Below are positions 1 to 9,638 of a stretch of 37,713 nucleotides of DNA, one piece after another (position 1 is the first letter of the stretch; every line of letters starts with the position of its first letter). Origin of the DNA: Anaerolineae bacterium (GTDB lineage: Bacteria > Chloroflexota > Anaerolineae > Aggregatilineales > JAFGMM01); the NCBI GenBank assembly GCA_016927535.1, contig JAFGMM010000231.1, positions 1 to 37,713 of the forward strand, written 5' to 3'. The notes below the pieces were generated by a model. It saw only the letters and a program-made list of their open reading frames with translations. It searched no databases and was not told the origin of the DNA. Made by a program: the position numbers and the translations under genes.

Positions 1-154
1 CAAGGGGCGAGGGGAGTCAGACTCGTGCTAGCCCATATACCACAAAAAACAGCGAGTCTGTGCGCCGGTAAGCCCCGCGCCCCTCGTAGGAGAGGGGTTT
101 GGGGAGAGGGGGAACAGGTGCACAAACGGTCAAAATTCTTAAGTTGATGTGCAT

Positions 155-219
155 GGGCGTCCCACCGGGACGCCCCTACCGGTGGGAATGGCTCGTAGGG
201 GCGAGCCGCCGGCTCGCCC
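155..219. repeat. Cluster of compact palindromes in intergenic region
   Basis: GGGCGTCCC-ACC-GGGACGCCC (155-175), CCCACCGG...CCGGTGGG (161-185) and GGGCGAGCCG-C-CGGCTCGCCC (199-219). Confidence 0.7.
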
Positions 220-282
220 GGAAACCCCACGAATTCCTGGAGAACTAACCGACTTTTTTGATCTCTGACTAGACCAGGCTCG

Positions 283-1044
283 TCAGGGAATCACGATCTG
301 CTGCCCGACGCTCAGACGGTCCGGGTTGGCCTTTACTTCTGGGTTTACATCCATGATCGCCTGCATCGACACCCCGAAGCGATTCGCAATCGAAAAGAGC
401 GTATCGCCGGCCTTGACGACGTAAATCGTCCCGCTGCCGGGCACAGCGCCGCTGCTGGTCGGCGCCGGCGCTTGGCCGCCTGCCCCACAGTTCGGACGGC
501 GCAGCACCGTACCGGCTGCGACCGAGTCGGGATTGGTGATGCCGTTCAGCTTGGCGATGGCATCGACGGTCGTGTCCCATGCCAGCGACAGCCGGAACAG
601 GTTTTCTCCGCGCTGCAAGACGTGCGTACAATCGTCGTTGACGGGCAGGGCGGTCGGCGCCGGGCGGTCGGCGCCGCCGACGTTGGTCGGCGTGGGGGGG
701 AGCGTCGGCGCGTCGGGATCGACGGTCGGCGCGTTGGGATCGACGGTCGAAGCCGGGGACTGCGTAGGCACGGCGACGCCGGTTGCGGCCATCGTCGCCG
801 CGATGGCGGTCGTTGTCTGTGCGATGGGCGGCAGGGTTGCCTGCGCCGACCCCGGATCGGGCGCCTGCGACGTGGCCGTCGCCGGGAGCGGCACGGCGGT
901 GCTGCCTGGGTCAATTTCACCGCCGATTGTGGATTGCAGCGGCTCGGCGGCAGGCTGGAAGCACCCGGTCGCCAGCGTCATCACGAGTCCCAGCGAGCAC
1001 AGCAGTCCCCAGATATACTTTGTGTGTGTGTTACCGTTCATCAT
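283..1044 (-). CDS. Secreted lipoprotein with two LysM-like domains and a Pro/Thr-rich linker
   Basis: Start at ATGATG preceded by AGGAGG; signal peptide with lipobox (LATGC); C-terminal YVVKAGDTLFSIANRFGVSMQAIMDVNP...LSVGQQIVIP is a clear LysM; upstream CTHVLQRGENLFRLSLAWDTTVDAIAKLNGI is a second LysM-like unit. Confidence 0.85.
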   Translation of the reverse strand: MMNGNTHTKYIWGLLCSLGLVMTLATGCFQPAAEPLQSTIGGEIDPGSTAVPLPATATSQAPDPGSAQATLPPIAQTTTAIAATMAATGVAVPTQSPASTVDPNAPTVDPDAPTLPPTPTNVGGADRPAPTALPVNDDCTHVLQRGENLFRLSLAWDTTVDAIAKLNGITNPDSVAAGTVLRRPNCGAGGQAPAPTSSGAVPGSGTIYVVKAGDTLFSIANRFGVSMQAIMDVNPEVKANPDRLSVGQQIVIP

Positions 1045-1173
1045 TTTGCCTCCTGACCCACCCTCATCACGAATCCACACAAACCCTCAAGATGCGCGTG
1101 GTCACTCTTGGATATAACTTGCACGTATGGGGGGCCGGATACAAGAGGTACTTCAGCTATGAGGATACATGAC

Positions 1174-1200
1174 TCCCCGCAAGTTGGCAACTTGCGGGGA
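1174..1200. terminator. Hairpin (12-bp perfect stem, 3-nt loop) between two minus-strand genes
   Basis: TCCCCGCAAGTT-GGC-AACTTGCGGGGA; downstream of the 1224-1682 gene; no clear U-tract, so terminator role is inferred. Confidence 0.5.
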
Positions 1201-1223
1201 ATCGGGGAGTGAGGTTGACATCC

Positions 1224-1682
1224 CTAGTTTGCAGTGAAGTTGACATCCTGCGACGAGGGGATTTCGTGCGCCGACCGCTTCGGTTTGAGCACCAGGAACG
1301 CGCCGACGCCGATAAGCGCCAGGGGCCACAGTCTCAAGACGGTGCGGAAGACAGAGCCGATCCCCTGCGCGACGCGGTTGGCGAAGTCGCCCGCATCGCG
1401 GCCAAACTCGCCGGCGGTCCTGCCGAGGTCCCGGCCAAGCTCGCTCATGCGACCGCCCAGATCGCGCCCCATCTCGCCGGTCCGCCGGCCGATATCGTGC
1501 CCGAACTCGCCGACGCCGCGCCCGATTTCGCCGAAGGTGCGGCCCATATCGCGCCCCAGGTCCGGGAGCCGGTAGGCAACTGCGCCGCTGTTGACCAGCA
1601 GCCCGACCACGCCGGCGAAGATCAGCAGCAGGGCCAGGCCGATTTGTAATGACTTACGACTGCTGCGCTTTTTCGTAGCCAT
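1224..1682 (-). CDS. Small membrane protein with glycine-spaced amphipathic heptad region between two TM segments
   Basis: MATKKRSSRKSLQIGLALLLIFAGVVGLLV (TM1), DLGRDMGRTFGEIGRGVGEFGHDIGRRTGEMGRDLGG... repeat, LRLWPLALIGVGAFLVLKP (TM2). Confidence 0.7.
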   Translation of the reverse strand: MATKKRSSRKSLQIGLALLLIFAGVVGLLVNSGAVAYRLPDLGRDMGRTFGEIGRGVGEFGHDIGRRTGEMGRDLGGRMSELGRDLGRTAGEFGRDAGDFANRVAQGIGSVFRTVLRLWPLALIGVGAFLVLKPKRSAHEIPSSQDVNFTAN

Positions 1683-1775
1683 GCGATGCTCCTTAGACAA
1701 AAACCTTAGTTCAGATCGTCTAAACCTCATATACGCAGGCAGCCGCGTAAGGGTTGCGCCCACGCGCCGTTTTCG

Positions 1776-2588
1776 TCACACGCCGCTGTATGCGCTGAAG
1801 CCGCCGTCAATCGGCACCACGACGCCCGTGACGAACCGCGACGCATCGGAGATCAGCCAGATCACCGTACCTACCAGGTCCTCCGGCGCGCCGTAGCGCG
1901 CCATCGGCGTATGGTCGATGATCTGCTGGCCGCGCGGCGTCATCGCGCCGGTTTCGCGGTCGGTGAGCAGGTAGCGGTTCTGCTCGGTGAGGAAGAAGCC
2001 CGGCGCAATCGCGTTGACGCGAATGTTGGGGCTGTATTCCTGGGCAAAATGCACCGCGAGCCACTGCGTCAGGTTGTTGATCGCCATCTTCGCCGCGCCG
2101 TAAGCCACCACGCGCGTCAGCGGGCGGATGGCGGTCATCGACGAGGTGTTCAGAATCACACCCTCGCCCTGCTCGGCCATGATCTCGCCGAACACCTGCG
2201 AAGCCAGCACCGTGCCTAGAAAGTTCAGGTTAAACACCCAGTTCAGCGCTTCCGGCGGGATATCGAAAAAAGAACGCTCGCCCGGCGTGGTGGTCGCGTC
2301 GGCCCGGTTGCCGCCCGCGCCGTTAATCAGCACGTCCACCTTGCCGAACGCCTTAATCACCTCGTCGGCGGCGTCTTCAATCGACTCCCGGTCGAGCACG
2401 TTGCAGGCCACCCCGACCGCCTCGCCGCCGGCTTCTTTCAACTCCTCGGCGAGCGCGTTCGCGCCTTCCTCGTTCAGGTCCAGGATGGCGACTTTTGCGC
2501 CGGCTGCGACCAGGCCCTTCGAGATGGTGGTATACAGCACGCCCGCGCCGCCCGTAATGGCGACGACCTTGCCCGTCAAATCAAACAT
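1776..2588 (-). CDS. SDR family oxidoreductase, probable D-mannonate oxidoreductase (fructuronate reductase)
   Basis: Rossmann TGGAGVLY, NGAGGN, Y-AAK catalytic motif (VAYGAAKMAINN), C-terminal IDGGFSAYSGV; immediately downstream of uronate isomerase. Confidence 0.85.
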   Translation of the reverse strand: MFDLTGKVVAITGGAGVLYTTISKGLVAAGAKVAILDLNEEGANALAEELKEAGGEAVGVACNVLDRESIEDAADEVIKAFGKVDVLINGAGGNRADATTTPGERSFFDIPPEALNWVFNLNFLGTVLASQVFGEIMAEQGEGVILNTSSMTAIRPLTRVVAYGAAKMAINNLTQWLAVHFAQEYSPNIRVNAIAPGFFLTEQNRYLLTDRETGAMTPRGQQIIDHTPMARYGAPEDLVGTVIWLISDASRFVTGVVVPIDGGFSAYSGV

Positions 2589-2590
2589 GT

Positions 2591-4003
<1,413 letters not shown>

Positions 4004-4228
4004 AGGGTTTTCTCCTTTTCACAATCCATCACCACTTAACGATACCGGGAGAAGCCATCCAAATCAACCGGGCCGTGTTATAATAACGCCGCCTGGCGTG
4101 TTGCACCGGTTAACTAATTGTGACCGGGACACGAACTAAACCGGCCTGCCGTTATCGCCCCCCCTTTGAGGATATGTTTCATGGTTCCGAGATACCGGTA
4201 CTGTATTTGTAGAAATGGAGACAACATT

Positions 4229-5233
4229 ATGAACAAGAAACCCTTCACTTCAATCGTTATGGGAATAGCCGGCGGGCTGGCAGCCTGGATGCTCGGCGTG
4301 TGGCTGTGGGCGATGTGGTACCTGGGCCGGCGCGATGTACACCGGACGCTTGCCGAGCCGCAAAACCAAGCGCCCAAAGGTCGCGCCGTGCTGGAGGAGA
4401 AAGAGACCGAGATCTACACCGTCACTCACCTCATCGAGGACGGCATCGAGCGCGTCACCTACACGCCCAAGCGTCGCCGCTTTGAGACGCCGATTTTCTT
4501 CCAGCATGGCATGTGGCATGGCGCGTGGTGCTGGCAGCACTGGCAGGCGCTCTTCGCCGGGTGGGGCTGGGAGAGCCACGCCATCAGCCTGCCGGGGCAC
4601 ACCGGCTCGCCATCGCAGCGCCCGATGCAGCTTACCACGCTCGACTATTATCTCGCCTTCATCAAAACCGAGATCGAACGGCTGCCGCGCAAGCCGGTGC
4701 TGGTTGGGCACAGCATGGGCGGCGCGCTGACCCAGTGGTACCTTAGACACGTGGACGATGACCTGCCGGCCGTGGTGCTGGTGGCGCCGTGGGTTTCGCA
4801 CCGGACGCTAGAAGACGGCCTGCCGCGCTTTCTTAAACTGGACCCGCTCGGCGTCTTCCTGATGTTCTTCACCTTGAGTGCTACCCAGTTCATGCGCACG
4901 CCTTATCATGCTGCGAAGAAGCTCACCACCGGGGGCGCGCTCTACACGCCGGAGGAACTGCATGCCCGGCTTGGCCCGGAGTCGGGGTTGGTGATGTTGC
5001 AGCATAACCCGCCGTTCTGGGCGCCGGCGGAGGAAGTCCGGGCGCCGATGCTCTGGCTGGCGGCGGAGAAAGACACCCTGATCGGCGAACCGGCGGCGCG
5101 CCAGTCGGCGGCGCACTACAAAGCGGATTACGTCGTGGTGCCGGACGCCGGGCACAATCTGATGATGGAGCACAACTACCGTGCGACGGCGGAACAGGTG
5201 CGCGACTGGCTCGCCGCCCAGGGCGTAGAATGA
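4229..5233 (+). CDS. Alpha/beta hydrolase with N-terminal membrane anchor
   Basis: GHSMGG nucleophile elbow, FFQHGMWHGAWCWQHW oxyanion region, VVPDAGHNLMMEH catalytic His region; hydrophobic N-terminus. Confidence 0.88.
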   Translation: MNKKPFTSIVMGIAGGLAAWMLGVWLWAMWYLGRRDVHRTLAEPQNQAPKGRAVLEEKETEIYTVTHLIEDGIERVTYTPKRRRFETPIFFQHGMWHGAWCWQHWQALFAGWGWESHAISLPGHTGSPSQRPMQLTTLDYYLAFIKTEIERLPRKPVLVGHSMGGALTQWYLRHVDDDLPAVVLVAPWVSHRTLEDGLPRFLKLDPLGVFLMFFTLSATQFMRTPYHAAKKLTTGGALYTPEELHARLGPESGLVMLQHNPPFWAPAEEVRAPMLWLAAEKDTLIGEPAARQSAAHYKADYVVVPDAGHNLMMEHNYRATAEQVRDWLAAQGVE

Positions 5234-5268
5234 CCCGGCTTGCGTAGTCGTAACGTGGAGAAGGTTTT

Positions 5269-5934
5269 ATGCAATTCTTCTTGGATAGCGCCAGTGTGGA
5301 CGAGATCACACACGCGCTCGACATGTGGGCCATCGACGGCGTGACCACCGACCCGCGTCTTATCCAGGCCGGCGGCAAACCTTTCCTGGCGGTCGTGGAG
5401 GAAATCGGCGCGCTGTTGGCAGGTACGCAGAAGACCGTCTCGGTGGCGGTGAACCCGCACTTCGACCGTTGGGAGGAGATGGCGCAGGAAGGGCACAAGC
5501 TCTTTGCGCTTTGCCCGGACAACCTCGTGATAAAAGTCCCCGCCACCGAAGCCGGCTTCAAAGCGTGCGCGGTGCTTACCGAGCGCGGCGTCCGGGTCAA
5601 CGTGGCGGCGTGCTTCTCGGCAATGCAGGCGCTCCAGGCGATGCGGATGGGCGCATACTACGTCTCGCCTTGCATTGGTGAGAAGGAAGCCAACGCCGAG
5701 GAAACTGCTCACTTTGTCAAGGAAGTCGTCGCCATCCGCGATAATTACGACTTCGACACCGAGATCATCGTCACGGCGGTGCGCAGCGCACGCCAGATCG
5801 TCGAAGCGGCGCTGGTCGGCGCGGATATCGTGACCGCCGGGTTCGGTGTGTATCAAGATGGCTTCGATCACCCGTACACACACGCCGGCTTGGACAAGTT
5901 CCAGCAGTTCTGGGATCAGACGCAGCACGAGTAG
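5269..5934 (+). CDS. Transaldolase / fructose-6-phosphate aldolase-like (TalC/FSA family)
   Basis: MQFFLDSASVDEI...GVTTDPRLI...NLVIKVPATEAGFKA matches the TalC/FSA fold with Schiff-base Lys; several other active-site positions differ. Confidence 0.85.
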   Translation: MQFFLDSASVDEITHALDMWAIDGVTTDPRLIQAGGKPFLAVVEEIGALLAGTQKTVSVAVNPHFDRWEEMAQEGHKLFALCPDNLVIKVPATEAGFKACAVLTERGVRVNVAACFSAMQALQAMRMGAYYVSPCIGEKEANAEETAHFVKEVVAIRDNYDFDTEIIVTAVRSARQIVEAALVGADIVTAGFGVYQDGFDHPYTHAGLDKFQQFWDQTQHE

Positions 5935-5953
5935 CCGGACTCGCTTGGAACCA

Positions 5954-6775
5954 ATGGAAGACACCAACATCGAAAATATCAAAAATATCGAAGCAAACGT
6001 CGCGCGCTTCAGCGCGAACGCACACGCTTATAATCGCCGTCGCCCGCAGCCGCCTGCCGTCCTGGTCGATATCTTGACTCAACTTGCGGGGGTCGAGACG
6101 CCCGCGCTGGTCGTGGACCTGGGCGCGGGCACCGGCCTGGCGACGCGCATTTGGGCAGGGCGCGCGCAGCAGGTGATCGGCATCGAGCCAAACGACGCCA
6201 TGCGCCGCGAAGCCGAAAGCCTCACCGGCGCGCCCAACATCGAATACCGGCGCGGCTTCGGGCACGATACCGGCCTGCCCGACGCCGGCGCCGATATCGT
6301 CACCGTCTCGCAAGCGCTGCACTGGATGCCCCCGGAGGCGACCTTCGCCGAGGTCGGGCGCATTCTCCGGCCCGGCGGCGTCTTCGCAGCGATTGACAAC
6401 GACTGGCCGCCGACGATTCACTGGGAGGTCGAGCGCGCCTATTGCGCCTGTACCCGGCGGATGCGGCAAATCATGAAAGTGCATGGCCTGGAGTTCAAGA
6501 CCAGGGGTGAAGACAAAGCCGGGCATTTGAGCCGGATCGAGGCGAGCGGCCAGTTTCGCTACGTCAAAGAGATTCTGGTACATAAGGTTGAGACCGGCGG
6601 CGTCGAACGGTTGGTAGGGCTGGTGATGCAAAGCCAGGCGGCGGGATTGATCGAGCGCCGGGTCACCGAAGACGAGATGGGTCTTACGGAACTGCGGGCG
6701 GTGGCGGCGCGCGTCATGGGCGATGGGGTGGTGCCCTGGCACTTCAGCTACCGGGTCCGGCTTGGCGTGAAGTAA
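5954..6775 (+). CDS. Class I SAM-dependent methyltransferase
   Basis: VVDLGAGTGLATRIWAGRAQQVIGIEPNDAMRREA (motif I/II), ADIVTVSQALHWM, ILRPGGVFAAIDND. Confidence 0.9.
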   Translation: MEDTNIENIKNIEANVARFSANAHAYNRRRPQPPAVLVDILTQLAGVETPALVVDLGAGTGLATRIWAGRAQQVIGIEPNDAMRREAESLTGAPNIEYRRGFGHDTGLPDAGADIVTVSQALHWMPPEATFAEVGRILRPGGVFAAIDNDWPPTIHWEVERAYCACTRRMRQIMKVHGLEFKTRGEDKAGHLSRIEASGQFRYVKEILVHKVETGGVERLVGLVMQSQAAGLIERRVTEDEMGLTELRAVAARVMGDGVVPWHFSYRVRLGVK

Positions 6776-6776
6776 A

Positions 6777-6806
6777 GCTCCCCACCGCGCCGGCGCGGTG
6801 GGGAGC
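6777..6806. terminator. Perfect 30-bp palindrome between convergent genes, probable bidirectional terminator
   Basis: GCTCCCCACCGCGCC/GGCGCGGTGGGGAGC located between the stop at 6775 and the convergent stop at 6823. Confidence 0.65.
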
Positions 6807-6822
6807 CGTGCTCGCGCCTTTG

Positions 6823-9369
6823 TTACGGAACAATCGCCCACGCCGAACCGTCGCCGCTTTCCACGTAGCGGATGGTGCGCCCGTCCGGCGTCGTAAAGTA
6901 CAGTACGTACTGCTCCGGCGTGTTGTTGGCGACTACGCCGCGCTGCATCTGTATGGTATAGCCCTGCTCTGGCGCGGTCGCCCAGCCGGCGGCGTCACGC
7001 ACGCCGGCGTTCTGTGTCCACAGCCAGCCGAACCCGCGCGCCGGGAGCATCAGGCCGTCGGGCGGCGTCTCGTCCCAGGTGATCGCGCTCGTGCCGTCCC
7101 AGGTATCGACGAAGCGCGCGCCGGTCCCGCCGTTCAGCAGCATATAGATGCTGTTCGTCGCGCCGTACCACACCATAGCGCCGTACTCGAAGGTCTGGTA
7201 AGCGGCTTCGGCGCTCGCCGCCGGTTCGACCACGCAGTCCGCGCCCTGGCCGAAGAAGAACTGGTTATCGCAGCTCAGCGTAATCTCCAGGGAATCGGTG
7301 ATCTGGTGCGGCCAGTCGGGCGACGCGAAGACCTGGAGGTAGAAGGTGCCGGTCGCGCCGCCGCCGATGTACGCCGGCATGGTCATGGTGAAGGAGCCGG
7401 ACGGCGGCAGGTCGTTCTCCATGATGTCGGAGGCGTGGTTGTGGGTCAGGGCGGCGCGCAGCATGACATGATGCGCGTTGCGGGTCTCCCACGTAAAGGT
7501 AATCGTCTCGCCCGCGCCCACCGTGTCTTTATCGGCAGAAAAAGACACGACTTCGACCTCGCCGGATGTCTCGTCCGGCAGGCGCAGGTGGTAATAGGTT
7601 TCGGTCTGGGTAAAAGTATACTCGCGCACCCAGCCCGTTATCGTGCGCTGCGTGCCCCGGACTTTCCACATGCGTACATGCACCAGGGAATGGGTCGGCG
7701 TCGGGTAGTAGAAACAGCGCGGCCCCTCGATGATCTCGACCTCCTCGCCCAAAAAGCCATCGTGAGGTGTGGCGCCATATGGGTCTTCGTGCGCGGCCAG
7801 GCCGGTATCGGCGCGGGCGAGCGCGCCCACGGCAAGACCCTGATCCGCCGCGAAAGGCGCTTCGTAGCAGGCAGCGCCGGATACTTCGACCACATCCGCC
7901 GGGTCAGCGTCGCCGGGCGTGCCCGAATCATCGACGACCGGGAGGGTGATCTCGGCCAGGGTGATCGTCGTGTGCGTGGTGATGTCCACCAGGCGCAGTT
8001 GGAACGTGACCGATTGTACGTCCGGGCCGGGATAGACCGGGTTCATCACGCCCACGCCCTCCGACGCCACCCAGGGGTTGCTGCGCGGCAGTTCCACGTT
8101 GACGACCTGACCACCCGGCAGGCGCTGCTCAAAAACCAGGTTGCTGCCGTCGGGCCGGTTCAGCACCGACCAGGACACCGGCACCCGCCCGGCGGCGGTG
8201 CCGAAGTTGCCGGTATGCAGCCCCATGACGCCGGCCGTAAAGCGGGCGATGCGCGGCGGGTCGCCGGTGTTACTGATGGGCAAACTCAGGGACGCCCGGC
8301 TGTACTCGTGCCCGGTCGTCAGGTCGATGAGGCGCACTTGCAGGCGAATCTGATCGGCGCTGCCGCCGGGCAGCCGGGGCGCGGCGATGCCCGCGCCCAC
8401 CGACGACACGAGGACAAAATTGCGCGGCAGTTCGACATTGACGACCGTACCATTGCTTAAGACCTGCTCAAAGACCAGGTTGCTGCCGTCGGGCCGGTTC
8501 ACCGCCTCCCACGTCAGCGGGATGCGCGCGCTGCCGTCGGCAAGCTCGCTCAGGCGCACACTGGTAGCGCCGGTGCGGAAGGAAGCGATAGCGGCGGACG
8601 GTTCGTCTCCGACGATGTTCAGGTAGGTATAGCGCGTGTCGTAGACGACGCCGGTCACCAGATCGACCATCCTGATTTGCAGCTTGACCTGGGGCGCGTC
8701 CGAGGCGTTGGGCAGGACCGGTCGCACCGCGCCATCGCCCGACGGGTTTACCCAGGGATTGGCGCGCGGGAACTCGATGTTTACCGCCGTGCCGTCGGGG
8801 TGCACCTGCTCGAAGACCAGCGTCGCGGTGTTGGGCCGGTTGAGCGATTCCCAGGTAACCGGGATGCGCGCCGTCTGAGCTTGCAGCGCGACGCGGCTCA
8901 CCTGCGCGACGCCGGCGGTGAAGCGGGTGATGCGCGGCGCGCTGCCGGTTCCCGGCCCGATGGGGATAACGAGCGACCGCTCGTCGTAGACTTCATTGGT
9001 CGTGAGGTCGAACAGGCGCACCCGGAGCACAATCTCGGCGGCGTCGGCGCCCGGCAGCACCGGCGCAGCGATGCCATCGCCGGACGAAGCGACCCACGGG
9101 TTGTCGCGCGGCAGTTCCACGTTGACGGCGCTGCCGTCGGGGAGCATTTGTTCAAAGACCAGGTTGGCGCCGGGCGTCCGGTTGGCCGTGCGCCAGGAGA
9201 CGGGCACGCGCGCCGTGCCGTTTTCCAGCGCGTCCCGGTCTACACGGTCTGTCGTGGTCGTAAACGAAATAAACGTTGGGGCGCCTTGTGCGGCGGATGC
9301 GGCCCCGGCTCCAAGCGCAAAAAGGCAGCTCGCCAACACTATCCCTAACCCTAACATCTTCCGTCTCAT
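6823..9369 (-). CDS. Large secreted protein: signal peptide, four ~113-aa tandem repeats, SH3-like segment, Ig-like domain, C-terminal Trp-rich domain
   Basis: SD GGAGGA before ATG at 9369; signal peptide MRRKMLGLGIVLASCLFALGAGAASA; repeats sharing RPDGSNLVFEQ-LPDG-VNVELPRxNPWV-S-G-G--xPxLPG motif. Confidence 0.85.
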   Translation of the reverse strand: MRRKMLGLGIVLASCLFALGAGAASAAQGAPTFISFTTTTDRVDRDALENGTARVPVSWRTANRTPGANLVFEQMLPDGSAVNVELPRDNPWVASSGDGIAAPVLPGADAAEIVLRVRLFDLTTNEVYDERSLVIPIGPGTGSAPRITRFTAGVAQVSRVALQAQTARIPVTWESLNRPNTATLVFEQVHPDGTAVNIEFPRANPWVNPSGDGAVRPVLPNASDAPQVKLQIRMVDLVTGVVYDTRYTYLNIVGDEPSAAIASFRTGATSVRLSELADGSARIPLTWEAVNRPDGSNLVFEQVLSNGTVVNVELPRNFVLVSSVGAGIAAPRLPGGSADQIRLQVRLIDLTTGHEYSRASLSLPISNTGDPPRIARFTAGVMGLHTGNFGTAAGRVPVSWSVLNRPDGSNLVFEQRLPGGQVVNVELPRSNPWVASEGVGVMNPVYPGPDVQSVTFQLRLVDITTHTTITLAEITLPVVDDSGTPGDADPADVVEVSGAACYEAPFAADQGLAVGALARADTGLAAHEDPYGATPHDGFLGEEVEIIEGPRCFYYPTPTHSLVHVRMWKVRGTQRTITGWVREYTFTQTETYYHLRLPDETSGEVEVVSFSADKDTVGAGETITFTWETRNAHHVMLRAALTHNHASDIMENDLPPSGSFTMTMPAYIGGGATGTFYLQVFASPDWPHQITDSLEITLSCDNQFFFGQGADCVVEPAASAEAAYQTFEYGAMVWYGATNSIYMLLNGGTGARFVDTWDGTSAITWDETPPDGLMLPARGFGWLWTQNAGVRDAAGWATAPEQGYTIQMQRGVVANNTPEQYVLYFTTPDGRTIRYVESGDGSAWAIVP
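7930..9280 (-). repeat. Four tandem intragenic protein repeats (period ~340 bp)
   Basis: Units beginning near 9280 (PTFISF), 8941 (APRITRF), 8598 (AAIASF) and 8260 (PPRIARF). Confidence 0.85.
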
Positions 9370-9555
9370 CGTGTCCTCCGTTAGCTTTGATAGTTGACGA
9401 TTGGGCACATTTATTGTATTAAGAAATAGCTGCGCTGCCTTGACGGTCATCGGGGCGCGCAGGGATATCGTAAAGTGATCGTTGGATATGAGTACAGTGC
9501 TGCGACGCCGAACATCGGAATTTCGTTAAAAAAACCCGGGCAGCGCGCGGCGGGC

Positions 9556-9584
9556 TTGATACGACCGGACAAGTATGGTAGTAT
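9556..9584 (+). promoter_or_regulatory. sigma70-like promoter for the heat-shock operon
   Basis: TTGATA (9556-9561) - 17 bp - TAGTAT (9579-9584), just upstream of CIRCE. Confidence 0.7.
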
Positions 9585-9599
9585 CGAGAAAGAGAAGGG

Positions 9600-9626
9600 T
9601 TAGCACTCTAAAGGGTAGAGTGCTAA
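9600..9626 (+). promoter_or_regulatory. CIRCE element (HrcA operator)
   Basis: TTAGCACTC-N9-GAGTGCTAA, exact match to the CIRCE consensus, 13 bp upstream of the hrcA ORF. Confidence 0.97.
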
Positions 9627-9638
9627 ATTTTTTAGCGA

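Noticed and set aside
4004-4228. Possible riboswitch or tRNA in the 225-bp intergenic region upstream of the hydrolase
   Set aside because: Only short palindromes (for example TACCGGTA) and no cloverleaf or recognisable riboswitch core.
6808-8460. 550-aa plus-strand ORF opposite the four-repeat secreted protein
   Set aside because: Arg/His/Gly-rich translation without recognisable domains; shadow ORF caused by GC-rich third positions of the minus-strand gene.
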